Translations under genes and position numbers: made by a program
The notes under the pieces: model-generated
The model's input: only the letters and a program-made list of their open reading frames with translations
Database searches by the model: none
What the model was told of the DNA's origin: nothing
From: Hyphomicrobiales bacterium
GTDB taxonomy: Bacteria; Pseudomonadota; Alphaproteobacteria; Rhizobiales; Devosiaceae
Length of the DNA stretch: 41,180 bases
Direction: 5' to 3'
NCBI GenBank assembly: GCA_004144345.1
Contig: SEEL01000032.1
Coordinates: forward strand, 1-41,180
Part shown: one piece after another, positions 17,683 to 25,035 of the stretch
Numbering within the stretch: the first letter of the stretch is position 1
How the letters are laid out: each line of letters starts with the position of its first letter

Positions 17683-18835
17683 CGGTTTTCGCGGCGCGCT
17701 TGCTGTCGAGCGAGCCCGAGAGCAGCAGGCCGACGACGATAACAGGCAGCACGAACAGATAGCTGAGCCGGATCCCCAGATGCTCCGCCACGAAGCCGAG
17801 CAGCGGCGGCCCGAGGAAGAAGACGACGAAGCTCACCTGCGCCAGCGCCGCGACATTGACCGAGGCCGGGCGGTCGGTGCGCTGCGCTGCTGCCGACACG
17901 GTCAGCGGATAGACGCAGCTGCAGCCGAGCCCGATCATGCCGAAGCCGGCGATGGCCAGCCAGGGATGCGGCGCGATGCCGATGACGAGGCTGCCGACGG
18001 CGGCGATGGCGAGCATCGTCGTCGCCACGGCGCGCGGCCCGAAACGATCGACCACCGGATCGGCGAACAGCCGGCCCAGCGCCATCAGGCCGGTAAAGAC
18101 GGTAAGACTCAGCCCGCCGATGAACGGCGTCACCTCGAACACGTCGCGCATGTAGATCACCGACCAGTCGATGCCGGTGCCTTCGACGAGGAACGCCGCG
18201 ATGGCGATGATGCAAAGGGGGAGCAGCCCGAGATTGGGCAGCGCGATGCGATGCGTGCCTTCCTCATGCGCCAGCGTATCGGGCCGGTGCGGCGCATTGG
18301 TCATGCCGGGCAGCACGATGAGGCTCGCCAGCACCACCACCACGAAGGCGGCAGCCGTATGCACCGTCACGGCAATGTCCGCCTGCCGCATGGCGGCGGC
18401 GATCAAGGCCGTGACGAAAAAGCCGAGGCTCCACATGCCATGCGCACGGTTCATCACCCGCTTGTCGAGCTGCGCCTCGATGCGGTCGGCCTCGAGATTG
18501 AGGTTGATCTCGAGCAGCCCGGCCATCACGCCCGCCACCAGCAGCGTCGCGAACACCAGCCAGGCGCTCGGCAGCCACGGGATCAGCGCATAGCAGAATG
18601 CCGTTCCGATCACCGTGATGAACGCCGTCAGCCGCGCCCCCATGCGGTCTACCCAGCGGGCGCCGAGGCTGAGCGAAATCAGCGAGCCCACGGCCATGCC
18701 GATCAGCATCATGCCAAGCTGGCTCTCGGTCAGGTCGAGATTGTGCTGGATGTCGGGCAGGCGGCCGAGCAGGGCGCCCAGTGCCATGGCGAACAGGAAG
18801 AAGCAGGCGAAGACGCGGTAATGGGGCTTGATCAT
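17675..18835 (-). CDS. MFS transporter, second tandem copy
   Basis: This 386-residue inner-membrane protein has about 12 hydrophobic segments and belongs to the major facilitator superfamily, in the branch resembling sugar permeases such as FucP/YbjJ. It starts at the ATG that overlaps the previous stop codon (ATGA). Shared blocks with its neighbour are NLEADRIEAQL, MNRAHGMWSLGFF, DWSVIYMRD and SAAAQRTDRPASVNVAALAQ. This shows that the two arose by duplication. The substrate cannot be told. It could work alone or pair with the first copy. It is in one operon with the first MFS gene, mmcB and the GNAT gene. Confidence 0.92.
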   Translation of the reverse strand: MIKPHYRVFACFFLFAMALGALLGRLPDIQHNLDLTESQLGMMLIGMAVGSLISLSLGARWVDRMGARLTAFITVIGTAFCYALIPWLPSAWLVFATLLVAGVMAGLLEINLNLEADRIEAQLDKRVMNRAHGMWSLGFFVTALIAAAMRQADIAVTVHTAAAFVVVVLASLIVLPGMTNAPHRPDTLAHEEGTHRIALPNLGLLPLCIIAIAAFLVEGTGIDWSVIYMRDVFEVTPFIGGLSLTVFTGLMALGRLFADPVVDRFGPRAVATTMLAIAAVGSLVIGIAPHPWLAIAGFGMIGLGCSCVYPLTVSAAAQRTDRPASVNVAALAQVSFVVFFLGPPLLGFVAEHLGIRLSYLFVLPVIVVGLLLSGSLDSKRAAKTDA

Positions 18836-19998
18836 TCGATGTTGTGGCTGATGGGTTTCTTGCCCAGCGTGCCGGCGAAGGCAAAGCTGAGGGCGACGAG
18901 GGGGAGGCCGATGCCGAAGCTCCAGGTGATGCCCCAGTGCTCGGCGATGTAGCCCAGCGCCGGCGGCGCGAGGAGGAAGGTTATGAACGAAATCTGCGCC
19001 AGCGCCGCGACGTTGACGGCCGCGGGCCGGTCGGTGCGCTGCGCCGCCGCCGACATGGCGAGCGGGAAGATCGCCGACGAGCCGACGCCGAGCAGCGCAA
19101 AGCCCGCCAGCGACACCCATTCATGCATCGGGAAGAAGACGAGCAGTATGCCGATGGTCATGATGCCGAGCAGCACCCGGGTCACCGAGACCGGCGAATA
19201 GCGCTCGACAAAGCTGTCGGCGAAGTAGCGCGTGATGCCCTGCGCCAGGGCGCCCACGGTCACGGCCATTGCCGCCACCAGCGGCGTCGAGCTGAAGATC
19301 GAGTCCATGTAGATCACCGACCAGTCCATATAGCCGCCCTCCATCGCCATCGCGGCGAGAGTCACAGCGACCAGCGCCATGATGCCGGCGGTCGGCGCGG
19401 CGAATCTGGGCGCATCCTCATGGCTGCCGGTGCGCTCCGGCGCCGGCTTGAAGCGGCCGAGGATCAGCATGGTGAGAACGAGGCTCACCGGGATCATCAG
19501 CATCAGATGCAGCTGCGGCGAGATTCCGCGCTGCGCGAGCAGGCCGCCGACGAGGCCGGCGGCGAAGAAGCCGAAACTCCAGAACGCATGGGCGCGGTTC
19601 ATGAGCCGCCGCCCCACCAGATGCTCGGTGCGGTCCGCCTCGAGATTGAGGATGATCTCGATGCCGCCGATCACCAGCCCCACCGGAATGTAGAGCAGGA
19701 AGAAGGTCCACGGGTTCGGCGCAAAGGCCGCCAGCGCGTAGCACACCGACAGAAGCGGGATCAGGATCAGCAGCGCCCGGCGATAGCCGATCTTTTCGAG
19801 CAGCGGCGGCGCCAGGGTCAGCGCGATGAGCGTGCCCACCGGCGCGCCGATCAGGCCGAAGCCAAACGCACCCTCTTCCACGCCCATGGTGTTGCGCAAT
19901 TCGGCGAAGCGCGGAAAGATGTTGCCCATCGTGAACGAATAGATGGCGAAGCCGCCGAACACCTTGTGCTGCGGCGCGAGGTCTAGACCGAATTTCAT
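18832..19998 (-). CDS. MFS transporter, first tandem copy
   Basis: This 388-residue protein has about 12 membrane segments and is the first gene of a four-gene leftward chain. It shares with the next gene the NLEADRTEHLV, MNRAHAFWSFGFF, MDWSVIYMDS and SAAAQRTDRPAAVNVAALAQIS blocks. The two are related over their whole length, more diverged than the ATP-grasp pair. The start at 19998 is the only ATG before the first membrane segment. The direction and substrate of transport are unknown; FucP-like sugar uptake or drug efflux are both possible. Its stop codon overlaps the next start codon. Confidence 0.92.
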   Translation of the reverse strand: MKFGLDLAPQHKVFGGFAIYSFTMGNIFPRFAELRNTMGVEEGAFGFGLIGAPVGTLIALTLAPPLLEKIGYRRALLILIPLLSVCYALAAFAPNPWTFFLLYIPVGLVIGGIEIILNLEADRTEHLVGRRLMNRAHAFWSFGFFAAGLVGGLLAQRGISPQLHLMLMIPVSLVLTMLILGRFKPAPERTGSHEDAPRFAAPTAGIMALVAVTLAAMAMEGGYMDWSVIYMDSIFSSTPLVAAMAVTVGALAQGITRYFADSFVERYSPVSVTRVLLGIMTIGILLVFFPMHEWVSLAGFALLGVGSSAIFPLAMSAAAQRTDRPAAVNVAALAQISFITFLLAPPALGYIAEHWGITWSFGIGLPLVALSFAFAGTLGKKPISHNIE

Positions 19999-20067
19999 GG
20001 GCTGCGGGACTTTCTGGCAGGGACGGCGGACCCTAGAGGATTCCCGTTTGGAGCGGAAGTCGGGCCC

Positions 20068-20622
20068 CTATACTACCACTTGCTGGTCGTCGCTCAGCAC
20101 ATCGACGCCCGTCTCCGGGTTGCGCCGGATGGCGATGCGGCGGAACGCGCCGCCGCCATGGTCGCTGCTGGTGGGACGGAAATTGCCGCCCAGCCGGTTG
20201 CGGCGGTCGGGCCCGAAATAGCTGGCCGTCTCGTAATAGGTGGTGATGCTGCCGATCTGGCGGGCAATGCGGTCCACGACCTCGTCGCCCGAAATCGGCA
20301 GCGCGATCACATCGTCAAAGCCCATGCCGATGCAGGCCTTCACCGTGTCGAGCGACGGCTCGCGCGCGAAATAGATCATCGGCAGGAAGCGCAGCTTCAG
20401 GCTCGGCGAAAAGCGGATGGCGCTCGCCATCGGCTGCAGCGATTTCACATCGGCCACCGGCGAGCATAGGAAGAACAGCAGTGGCGTCTTGGCCGATTGC
20501 GCCTCGGCGCGGCTCAGCCCCTGATAGCGCTGCACATTGGCAAAGCCGATCGAGCGCGCCAGATCCATGAGCGTGGCGGCGGCCCCGTCGCGAGGCCCCA
20601 CCACAAAGGCTGAAGCTTTCAT
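20068..20622 (-). CDS. degenerate receiver-like domain protein
   Basis: This 184-residue protein is of no named family. Residues 1-125 look like a CheY-type receiver: SAFVVGPRDGAAATLM as first strand and helix, LLFFLCSPV as the third strand, FLPMIYFARE, and ACIGMGFDDVIALPISGDEVVDRI as the last strand and helix. At the place where a receiver has its phospho-acceptor Asp there is a Cys, and the usual Lys before Pro is Leu. It is therefore probably not phosphorylated. The tail has FGPDRRNR and a beta-rich end. The start at 20622 is chosen because MKASAFVVG begins the first strand and GGGGGAACCGGAA precedes it. It may act as a phosphorylation-independent partner in signalling. Confidence 0.75.
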   Translation of the reverse strand: MKASAFVVGPRDGAAATLMDLARSIGFANVQRYQGLSRAEAQSAKTPLLFFLCSPVADVKSLQPMASAIRFSPSLKLRFLPMIYFAREPSLDTVKACIGMGFDDVIALPISGDEVVDRIARQIGSITTYYETASYFGPDRRNRLGGNFRPTSSDHGGGAFRRIAIRRNPETGVDVLSDDQQVVV

Positions 20623-20688
20623 TTCCGGTTCCCCCGAACCGTGTGCATTCCCAAGGCGCAGCCTCACATGCCGCGCCTCAAGATGGTG

Positions 20689-21573
20689 TTAACTGCTCGG
20701 CGCCGGCTCTTCACCAGTGAACAGCGGGGCGTGGGCGCGCAACAGCTTGACCAGCCGGTCGAGCACCATGCGGACTTCGCGCCCGTGCCGCTCCTCCTGG
20801 TGCGACACCAGCCATTGCTCGGTTTCGAGTTCGGCGATCGGCGGCGCGACCCGCACCAGCCGCCGGTCGCTGTCGCCGGCAAAGCAGGGGAGCACCGTCA
20901 GCCCGGCGCCGGCGGCCACCAGTTCGCGCACCGAATGCGGGTCATTGCCGCGCGTCAGGATGCGGTCGCCATGATGCGCCATCAGCCAGCGCGACGATTG
21001 CAGCTCCGCGCCTTCGCCGCTGATCCCGACGAACACGCCGGCCCGGACGCCATTGATCAGCTCGCGCCCCGCATACATGGCGTGCGCCATTTGTCCGATC
21101 AGCTGACCGGCAAGATTGGCTTCCGTCGGCCGCGCGGCGCGTAGCCCGATATCGGCATTGCGGCGGCCGATATCGATCTTCTCATAGGCCGTGACGAACT
21201 CGATGCGGAACGGGTCGCTGATGTCCCAGATCTCGCCGATGTGCCTGGCGATGAAATTGGTCGTCCAGGTGCCGGCCGAAATGCGCACCACGCGGTCGCC
21301 GATCTCGCCGTCGCGCCAGCGGGTCAGCGAGCGCATCGCGATTTCGACGTCCTCGGCCCGCCGCAGCAGTTCTTCGCCCGCCCGGGTCAGCGTGTAGCCG
21401 GAATAGGCCCGGTGAAAGAGCGGCTCGCCGATCTGGCGCTCCAGCGCCGCAACCCGCCGTCCCAGCGTCGCCGCGCTCATCCCGGTGGTGCTGGTCGCCG
21501 CACTCAGGCCGCCCAGCCGCGCCACATCGAGGAACAGCCTGAGGTCATCCCAGGAAATCTGCCGACCGCTCAT
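20689..21573 (-). CDS. LysR-family transcriptional regulator
   Basis: This 294-residue regulator has the winged helix-turn-helix at residues 5-65 (ISWDDLRLFLDVARLGGLSA, then LGRRVAALERQIGEPLFHR, then YTLTRAGEELL). An effector-binding domain follows, with DIGLRAARPTEANL and LVAAGAGLTVLPCFAGD. The start at 21573 gives the usual family length; an upstream in-frame ATG would add a long basic leader with no counterpart. It is divergent from the DUF1127 gene across 142 bases, where LysR proteins normally bind, so it may control that gene and itself. The effector is unknown. Confidence 0.92.
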   Translation of the reverse strand: MSGRQISWDDLRLFLDVARLGGLSAATSTTGMSAATLGRRVAALERQIGEPLFHRAYSGYTLTRAGEELLRRAEDVEIAMRSLTRWRDGEIGDRVVRISAGTWTTNFIARHIGEIWDISDPFRIEFVTAYEKIDIGRRNADIGLRAARPTEANLAGQLIGQMAHAMYAGRELINGVRAGVFVGISGEGAELQSSRWLMAHHGDRILTRGNDPHSVRELVAAGAGLTVLPCFAGDSDRRLVRVAPPIAELETEQWLVSHQEERHGREVRMVLDRLVKLLRAHAPLFTGEEPAPSS

Positions 21574-21715
21574 CTTTTCATTTCCGAAAAGCCTTTCCCG
21601 CTCCTGTCCGTAGCGGAAACCCCGGCCATAGCGCAAGTATCTGCCCATGCCGCTGTGGTTTCGCTCCCAACGGGCCCGGCGGCATTCCAATTCTCAGTCC
21701 GACAAGGAGGTTGCG

Positions 21716-21886
21716 ATGTTTGCGCAACTGCAAAGCCGCTTTGCCCGCTGGAGGCTCTACCGCCACACGCTCCGCGAGCTCAATTATCTCGACACCCATT
21801 TGCTGCACGATATCGGCCTCGAACAGACCACGGCCCGGGCCCTGAAGAACCGGGCGAAGACCGGCGCCGAAGAAGCCTGCCTGTAG
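21716..21886 (+). CDS. DUF1127 small protein
   Basis: This is a 56-residue basic protein. The DUF1127 core is clear: YRHTLRELNYLDTHLLHDIGL at residues 15-35, followed by a short basic tail. The start at 21716 is fixed by AAGGAGG at 21704-21710, 5 bases before the ATG. In Agrobacterium and Rhodobacter, small DUF1127 proteins affect RNA turnover and phosphate or stress physiology. The role here is inferred from the family only. It is divergent from a LysR gene. A GC-rich hairpin follows 10 bases after the stop codon. Confidence 0.9.
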   Translation: MFAQLQSRFARWRLYRHTLRELNYLDTHLLHDIGLEQTTARALKNRAKTGAEEACL

Positions 21887-21896
21887 CGGCGGCTCG

Positions 21897-21922
21897 GCCC
21901 CTCCTCCTTGGCGGGGAGGGGC
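21897..21922. terminator. GC-rich hairpin after the DUF1127 gene
   Basis: GCCCCTCC and GGAGGGGC form a perfect 8-pair stem with a 10-base loop just after the DUF1127 stop codon. There is no T run, so it would be a weak or Rho-assisted stop. Its composition is like that of the dispersed palindromes elsewhere in the window. Confidence 0.4.
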
Positions 21923-21954
21923 ATGCGGGTGCTTCCAAGCCGCTGGCGATTCAA

Positions 21955-21974
21955 CTACATAACACCTTATGCAG
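21955..21974. promoter_or_regulatory. inverted repeat over the marR start, candidate operator
   Basis: CTACATAA and TTATGCAG form an 8-base inverted repeat (one mismatch) with a 4-base spacer. The second arm contains the start codon of the MarR gene. MarR proteins commonly bind such palindromes of about 20 bases to repress themselves. The AT-rich sequence stands out from its GC-rich surroundings. Confidence 0.42.
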
Positions 21975-22394
21975 TTCGACCAGCGGCAGACCCTCCTCTT
22001 TCAATCAGCGCAGCTGGCGCGGCTATTGTCGCTGCGCCTGCGCGAAAAGCTGGTGCCGGTCGGCGTCCAGCCGGCCCAGGCGGCCGCGCTGATCGAGATC
22101 GGGCTCGATGAGGGGCTGACGCAGAAGCAACTGGTCGAGCGGCTCGAGGTCGAGCAGCCGGGCGTCGCCCGCACCCTCAACGGGCTCGAGGCCGAAGGCT
22201 GGATCACCCGGCAGGGGCTGGGCGGCCGCGCCCAGGGTCTTTATCTCACCGACAAGGCGCGGGCCGTGGTTCCGGGCGCCATCGCCGCCACCGCCGAAAC
22301 CGACCGCGAGGTGCTTGGCGGGCTGAGCCGCACCGAACAGGCCCATCTGCTCGACGCGCTGCAGGAATTGATCGCCGGGCTGAAGCGCGCCTAG
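21969..22394 (+). CDS. MarR-family transcriptional regulator
   Basis: This 141-residue winged helix-turn-helix regulator starts MQFDQRQTLLFQSAQLARLL. The DNA-binding part is LTQKQLVERLEVEQPGVARTLNGLEAEGWITRQ, followed by the wing GRAQGLYLTDKA. Helices at both ends form the dimer interface. Size and order are those of the MarR family. No dedicated target gene is adjacent: the next genes are for ribosomal proteins, with their own candidate promoter. An inverted repeat covers its start codon and suggests autorepression. The ligand is unknown. Confidence 0.9.
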   Translation: MQFDQRQTLLFQSAQLARLLSLRLREKLVPVGVQPAQAAALIEIGLDEGLTQKQLVERLEVEQPGVARTLNGLEAEGWITRQGLGGRAQGLYLTDKARAVVPGAIAATAETDREVLGGLSRTEQAHLLDALQELIAGLKRA

Positions 22395-22442
22395 GTGCGA
22401 CGCCGTAGCCCGGCCGGAGCGCCATTTTTCGGCGTGCCGCGC

Positions 22443-22470
22443 TTGCCTTCCGGAGCCTCGCCCTCTATAG
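22443..22470 (+). promoter_or_regulatory. candidate promoter of rpmI-rplT
   Basis: TTGCCT (22443-22448), a 16-base spacer and CTATAG (22465-22470) match the alphaproteobacterial housekeeping pattern well. Transcription would start near 22477 and give a leader of about 83 bases. That space could hold a control element for the ribosomal operon, but I see no clear structure in it. Confidence 0.42.
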
Positions 22471-22559
22471 ACGCCGCTTCTAACCGGGTGGCCCGGCCGA
22501 AAGGCATGCCGTGGCAGCTCAGAATGCGTGCTCTCCGGAGCGACTAACAGGACCGCAAA

Positions 22560-22760
22560 ATGCCAAAAATGAAGACCAAGTCTGGCGCTAAGAAGCGCTT
22601 CAAGATGACCGCGTCTGGCCGCGTCAAAGCGGGCGTCGCGGGTAAGCGTCACCGCCTCTCCAGCCACAACGCCGACTACATTCGCCGCAACCGGGGGACC
22701 AAGATCCTCAAGAAGGGCGATGAGAGTCTGGTGAAGTGGTACATGCCGTACGCGCGATAA
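22560..22760 (+). CDS. rpmI: 50S ribosomal protein L35
   Basis: This 66-residue basic protein of the large ribosomal subunit begins MPKMKTKSGAKKRFK and has the family block KRHRLSSHNADYIRRNRGT. The ribosome site is ACAGGA, 8 bases before the ATG. It is followed after 12 bases by rplT. In many bacteria the operon begins with infC, but here infC is not adjacent and a MarR gene lies upstream, so the operon has its own promoter. Confidence 0.98.
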   Translation: MPKMKTKSGAKKRFKMTASGRVKAGVAGKRHRLSSHNADYIRRNRGTKILKKGDESLVKWYMPYAR

Positions 22761-22772
22761 GGAGAGCCGAGA

Positions 22773-23171
22773 ATGTCCCGAGTTAAACGCGGCGTAACCA
22801 ACCACGCCCGCCACAAGAAGGTTCTTAAGGCCGCCGAGGGTTTCTACGGCCGCCGCAAGAACACCATCCGCGCCGCCAAGGCCGCCGTCGACAAGGCCGG
22901 CCAGTATGCGTATCGCGATCGCCGGGCCAAGAAGCGCAACTTCCGCGCTCTGTGGATCCAGCGCATCAACGCTGCAGTGCGTGAGCATGGCCTGACCTAC
23001 GGCCGATTTATCGACGGCCTCGTGAAGGCTGAGATCGCGGTCGACCGCAAGGTTCTGTCCGATATCGCCATCAGCGAGCCCGCAGCCTTCGCCGCCATCG
23101 TGGCGCAGTCGAAAGCCGCGCTGGCCTATCTGGGCGAGATCGAGAAGACCACCGCCGAGCGCGTTGCCTAA
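22773..23171 (+). CDS. rplT: 50S ribosomal protein L20
   Basis: This 132-residue protein binds 23S rRNA early in large-subunit assembly. It has the family motifs [33 protein letters not shown] and [22 protein letters not shown]. The C-terminal extension ending [10 protein letters not shown] is slightly longer than in gammaproteobacteria. GGAG precedes the ATG. It is the last gene of the rpmI operon and is closed by a strong terminator at 23211-23250. Confidence 0.98.
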   Translation: MSRVKRGVTNHARHKKVLKAAEGFYGRRKNTIRAAKAAVDKAGQYAYRDRRAKKRNFRALWIQRINAAVREHGLTYGRFIDGLVKAEIAVDRKVLSDIAISEPAAFAAIVAQSKAALAYLGEIEKTTAERVA

Positions 23172-23210
23172 GGGCACACGCTCCTAGCCTTTACCGAGGC
23201 CACAAGCTAA

Positions 23211-23250
23211 GCCTTGCGCCGCCCCAAATGGGGATGGCGCGGGGCTTTTT
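23211..23250 (+). terminator. intrinsic terminator after rplT
   Basis: A long stem (GCC-TT-GCGCC-G-CCCC paired with GGGG-AT-GGCGC-GG-GGC, with two G-U pairs and a small internal loop) closes on AAAT and is followed by five T and then GTTT. It lies 39 bases after the rplT stop codon and 25 bases before pheS. It therefore separates the ribosomal operon from pheST. Confidence 0.88.
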
Positions 23251-23275
23251 GTTTGCCCGCCGATGGAAACCGATC

Positions 23276-24406
23276 ATGAGCCTTCAAGACGATATCGCCC
23301 GCCTCCGCACCGAACTGACCGGGGCCATTGCCGCCGCCACCGACGAAGCGGGGCTCGACGCCGTGCGCGTTGCCGCGCTGGGCAAGAAGGGTTCCGTCTC
23401 GGCACTGCTCGCGACGCTGGGCAGCATGGCCCCCGAGGATCGCAAGACCGCCGGCCCGGCCATCAACGGCCTCAAGAACGAGATTTCAGCCGCCATCGAC
23501 GCGCGGGGCGCCGATCTGCGTGGCGCCGCCCTCGATGCGCGCCTTGCCGCCGAGCGGCTCGACGTGACGCTGCCCGTCAAGGCCGCCCCGACCACAGAAG
23601 GCCGCATCCATCCGATCAGCCAGGTGTGGGACGAGATCACCGCGATCTTCTCCGACATGGGCTTCAAGATCGCCGAAGGACCCGACATCGAGACCGACTG
23701 GTACAATTTCACCGCGCTGAATTTCCCCGAAGGGCATCCGGCCCGCGAGATGCACGACACGTTCTTCCTGCAGCCGGGTCCCGACGGCACCAAGAAGGTG
23801 CTGCGCACGCACACCTCGCCGGTGCAGATCCGCTCGATGCTGCGCGCCAACGAAAAGCCGGCGGCCGGTTATCTGACCGGCGCCGTCGAGCCGCCCATCC
23901 GCATCATCGCGCCGGGGCGCACCTATCGCCACGACAGCGACCAGACGCACACGCCGATGTTCCATCAGGTCGAAGGCCTCGTCATCGACAAGGAAAGCCA
24001 CATCGGCCAGCTGCGCTGGGTGCTGGAAGAATTCCTCAAGGCCTTCTTCGAAGTACCGGGCGTGACGCTCCGCTTCCGCCCCAGCTTCTTCCCCTTCACC
24101 GAACCCTCGATGGAAGTGGACGTGCAATGCGACCGCTCCGGCGCCGAGGTGAAGATCGGCGAGGGCAGCGACTGGCTCGAGATCCTGGGCTGCGGCATGG
24201 TGCACCCGAACGTGCTGCGCAATTGCGGCCTCGACCCCGATGTCTACCAGGGCTTCGCCTGGGGCATGGGGATCGACCGGCTCGCCATGCTCAAATACGG
24301 CATGAACGACCTCCGCGCATTCTTCGATGCCGACAAGCGCTGGCTCGACCACTATGGCTTCAAGGCATTCGACATGCCGACGCTGTTCGGAGGCCTTTCC
24401 AGCTGA
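23276..24406 (+). CDS. pheS: phenylalanyl-tRNA synthetase alpha subunit
   Basis: This is the catalytic subunit of the alpha2-beta2 enzyme that charges tRNA-Phe. It has 376 residues from the ATG at 23276. The start is chosen because [14 protein letters not shown] opens the N-terminal coiled coil; a longer frame would run into the terminator. Class II motifs are visible: [19 protein letters not shown], the motif 2 region [38 protein letters not shown], and motif 3 [17 protein letters not shown]. Its TGA overlaps the next ATG by one base (TGATG), so the downstream exonuclease is translationally coupled to it. Confidence 0.97.
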   Translation: MSLQDDIARLRTELTGAIAAATDEAGLDAVRVAALGKKGSVSALLATLGSMAPEDRKTAGPAINGLKNEISAAIDARGADLRGAALDARLAAERLDVTLPVKAAPTTEGRIHPISQVWDEITAIFSDMGFKIAEGPDIETDWYNFTALNFPEGHPAREMHDTFFLQPGPDGTKKVLRTHTSPVQIRSMLRANEKPAAGYLTGAVEPPIRIIAPGRTYRHDSDQTHTPMFHQVEGLVIDKESHIGQLRWVLEEFLKAFFEVPGVTLRFRPSFFPFTEPSMEVDVQCDRSGAEVKIGEGSDWLEILGCGMVHPNVLRNCGLDPDVYQGFAWGMGIDRLAMLKYGMNDLRAFFDADKRWLDHYGFKAFDMPTLFGGLSS

Positions 24407-25035
24407 TGAGCGACGACATCGTCACCTATGTAGTCACCGACATCGAAGCCGACGGCCCCTCGCCGCTCGCCTCGTCGATGCTGAGCTTTGCCTCGGTGGC
24501 CTGCGATGTGACGGGTAAGGTCATCGCCGAGTTCGAAGCCGTGCTGGAGCCGCGTGCTGATCGCGCGCCCAATCCGGATACCATGGCCTGGTGGCAGACG
24601 CAGCCGGAAGCCTGGGTGCATGCCACGGCCAATCCGGAGCCGGCCGAGCTCGTGATGCCGCGCTATGCCGACTGGGTTGAGGCCCTGCCAGGCTTTCACG
24701 TCTTTGCTGCCGCGCCGATGATCTTCGACGGCATCTGGATGGATCATTATCTCGAGACTTACGCCGGCACGCGCGTGTTCGGCGGCCCGCTCAAGAATAT
24801 GCGGCAGATCTTCCGCGGCGGCGGCGTGTGCCTCTACACCATGGCCGGCACGCTGCGCGGCGCCGAGTATCTGAAGTGGGGCATGCAGCGCGTTCCCGCC
24901 GACTGGTACGGCAACATCGAGCACACGCACCGCGCCATCGACGATGCGCGCGGCTTCGCCAATGTACTCGCCAAACTCTTTGCGATCTCCGGCACCCTGC
25001 CCAGGATCGAAGCGACCGAAAGTGTCTACAAATGA
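24406..25035 (+). CDS. DEDDh-type exonuclease between pheS and pheT
   Basis: This 209-residue protein has the fold and catalytic set of DnaQ-like 3'-5' exonucleases: Asp12 and Glu14 in VVTDIEADGPS, Asp108 in MIFDGIWMDHYL, and His175 with Asp180 in HTHRAIDDARGFANVL. No other domain is present. It overlaps pheS by one base and pheT by 3 bases, so it is made together with the synthetase. The family acts on DNA or RNA ends. A tRNA or RNA trimming role is suggested only by its position. The gene order is unusual compared with the plain pheS-pheT operon. Its base usage looks like that of its neighbours. Confidence 0.9.
   Translation: MSDDIVTYVVTDIEADGPSPLASSMLSFASVACDVTGKVIAEFEAVLEPRADRAPNPDTMAWWQTQPEAWVHATANPEPAELVMPRYADWVEALPGFHVFAAAPMIFDGIWMDHYLETYAGTRVFGGPLKNMRQIFRGGGVCLYTMAGTLRGAEYLKWGMQRVPADWYGNIEHTHRAIDDARGFANVLAKLFAISGTLPRIEATESVYK

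Noticed and set aside
23228-23275. Upstream extension of pheS
   Set aside because: The longer frame begins inside the rplT terminator hairpin, and the added residues match no PheS; the ATG at 23276 starts the family's coiled coil.
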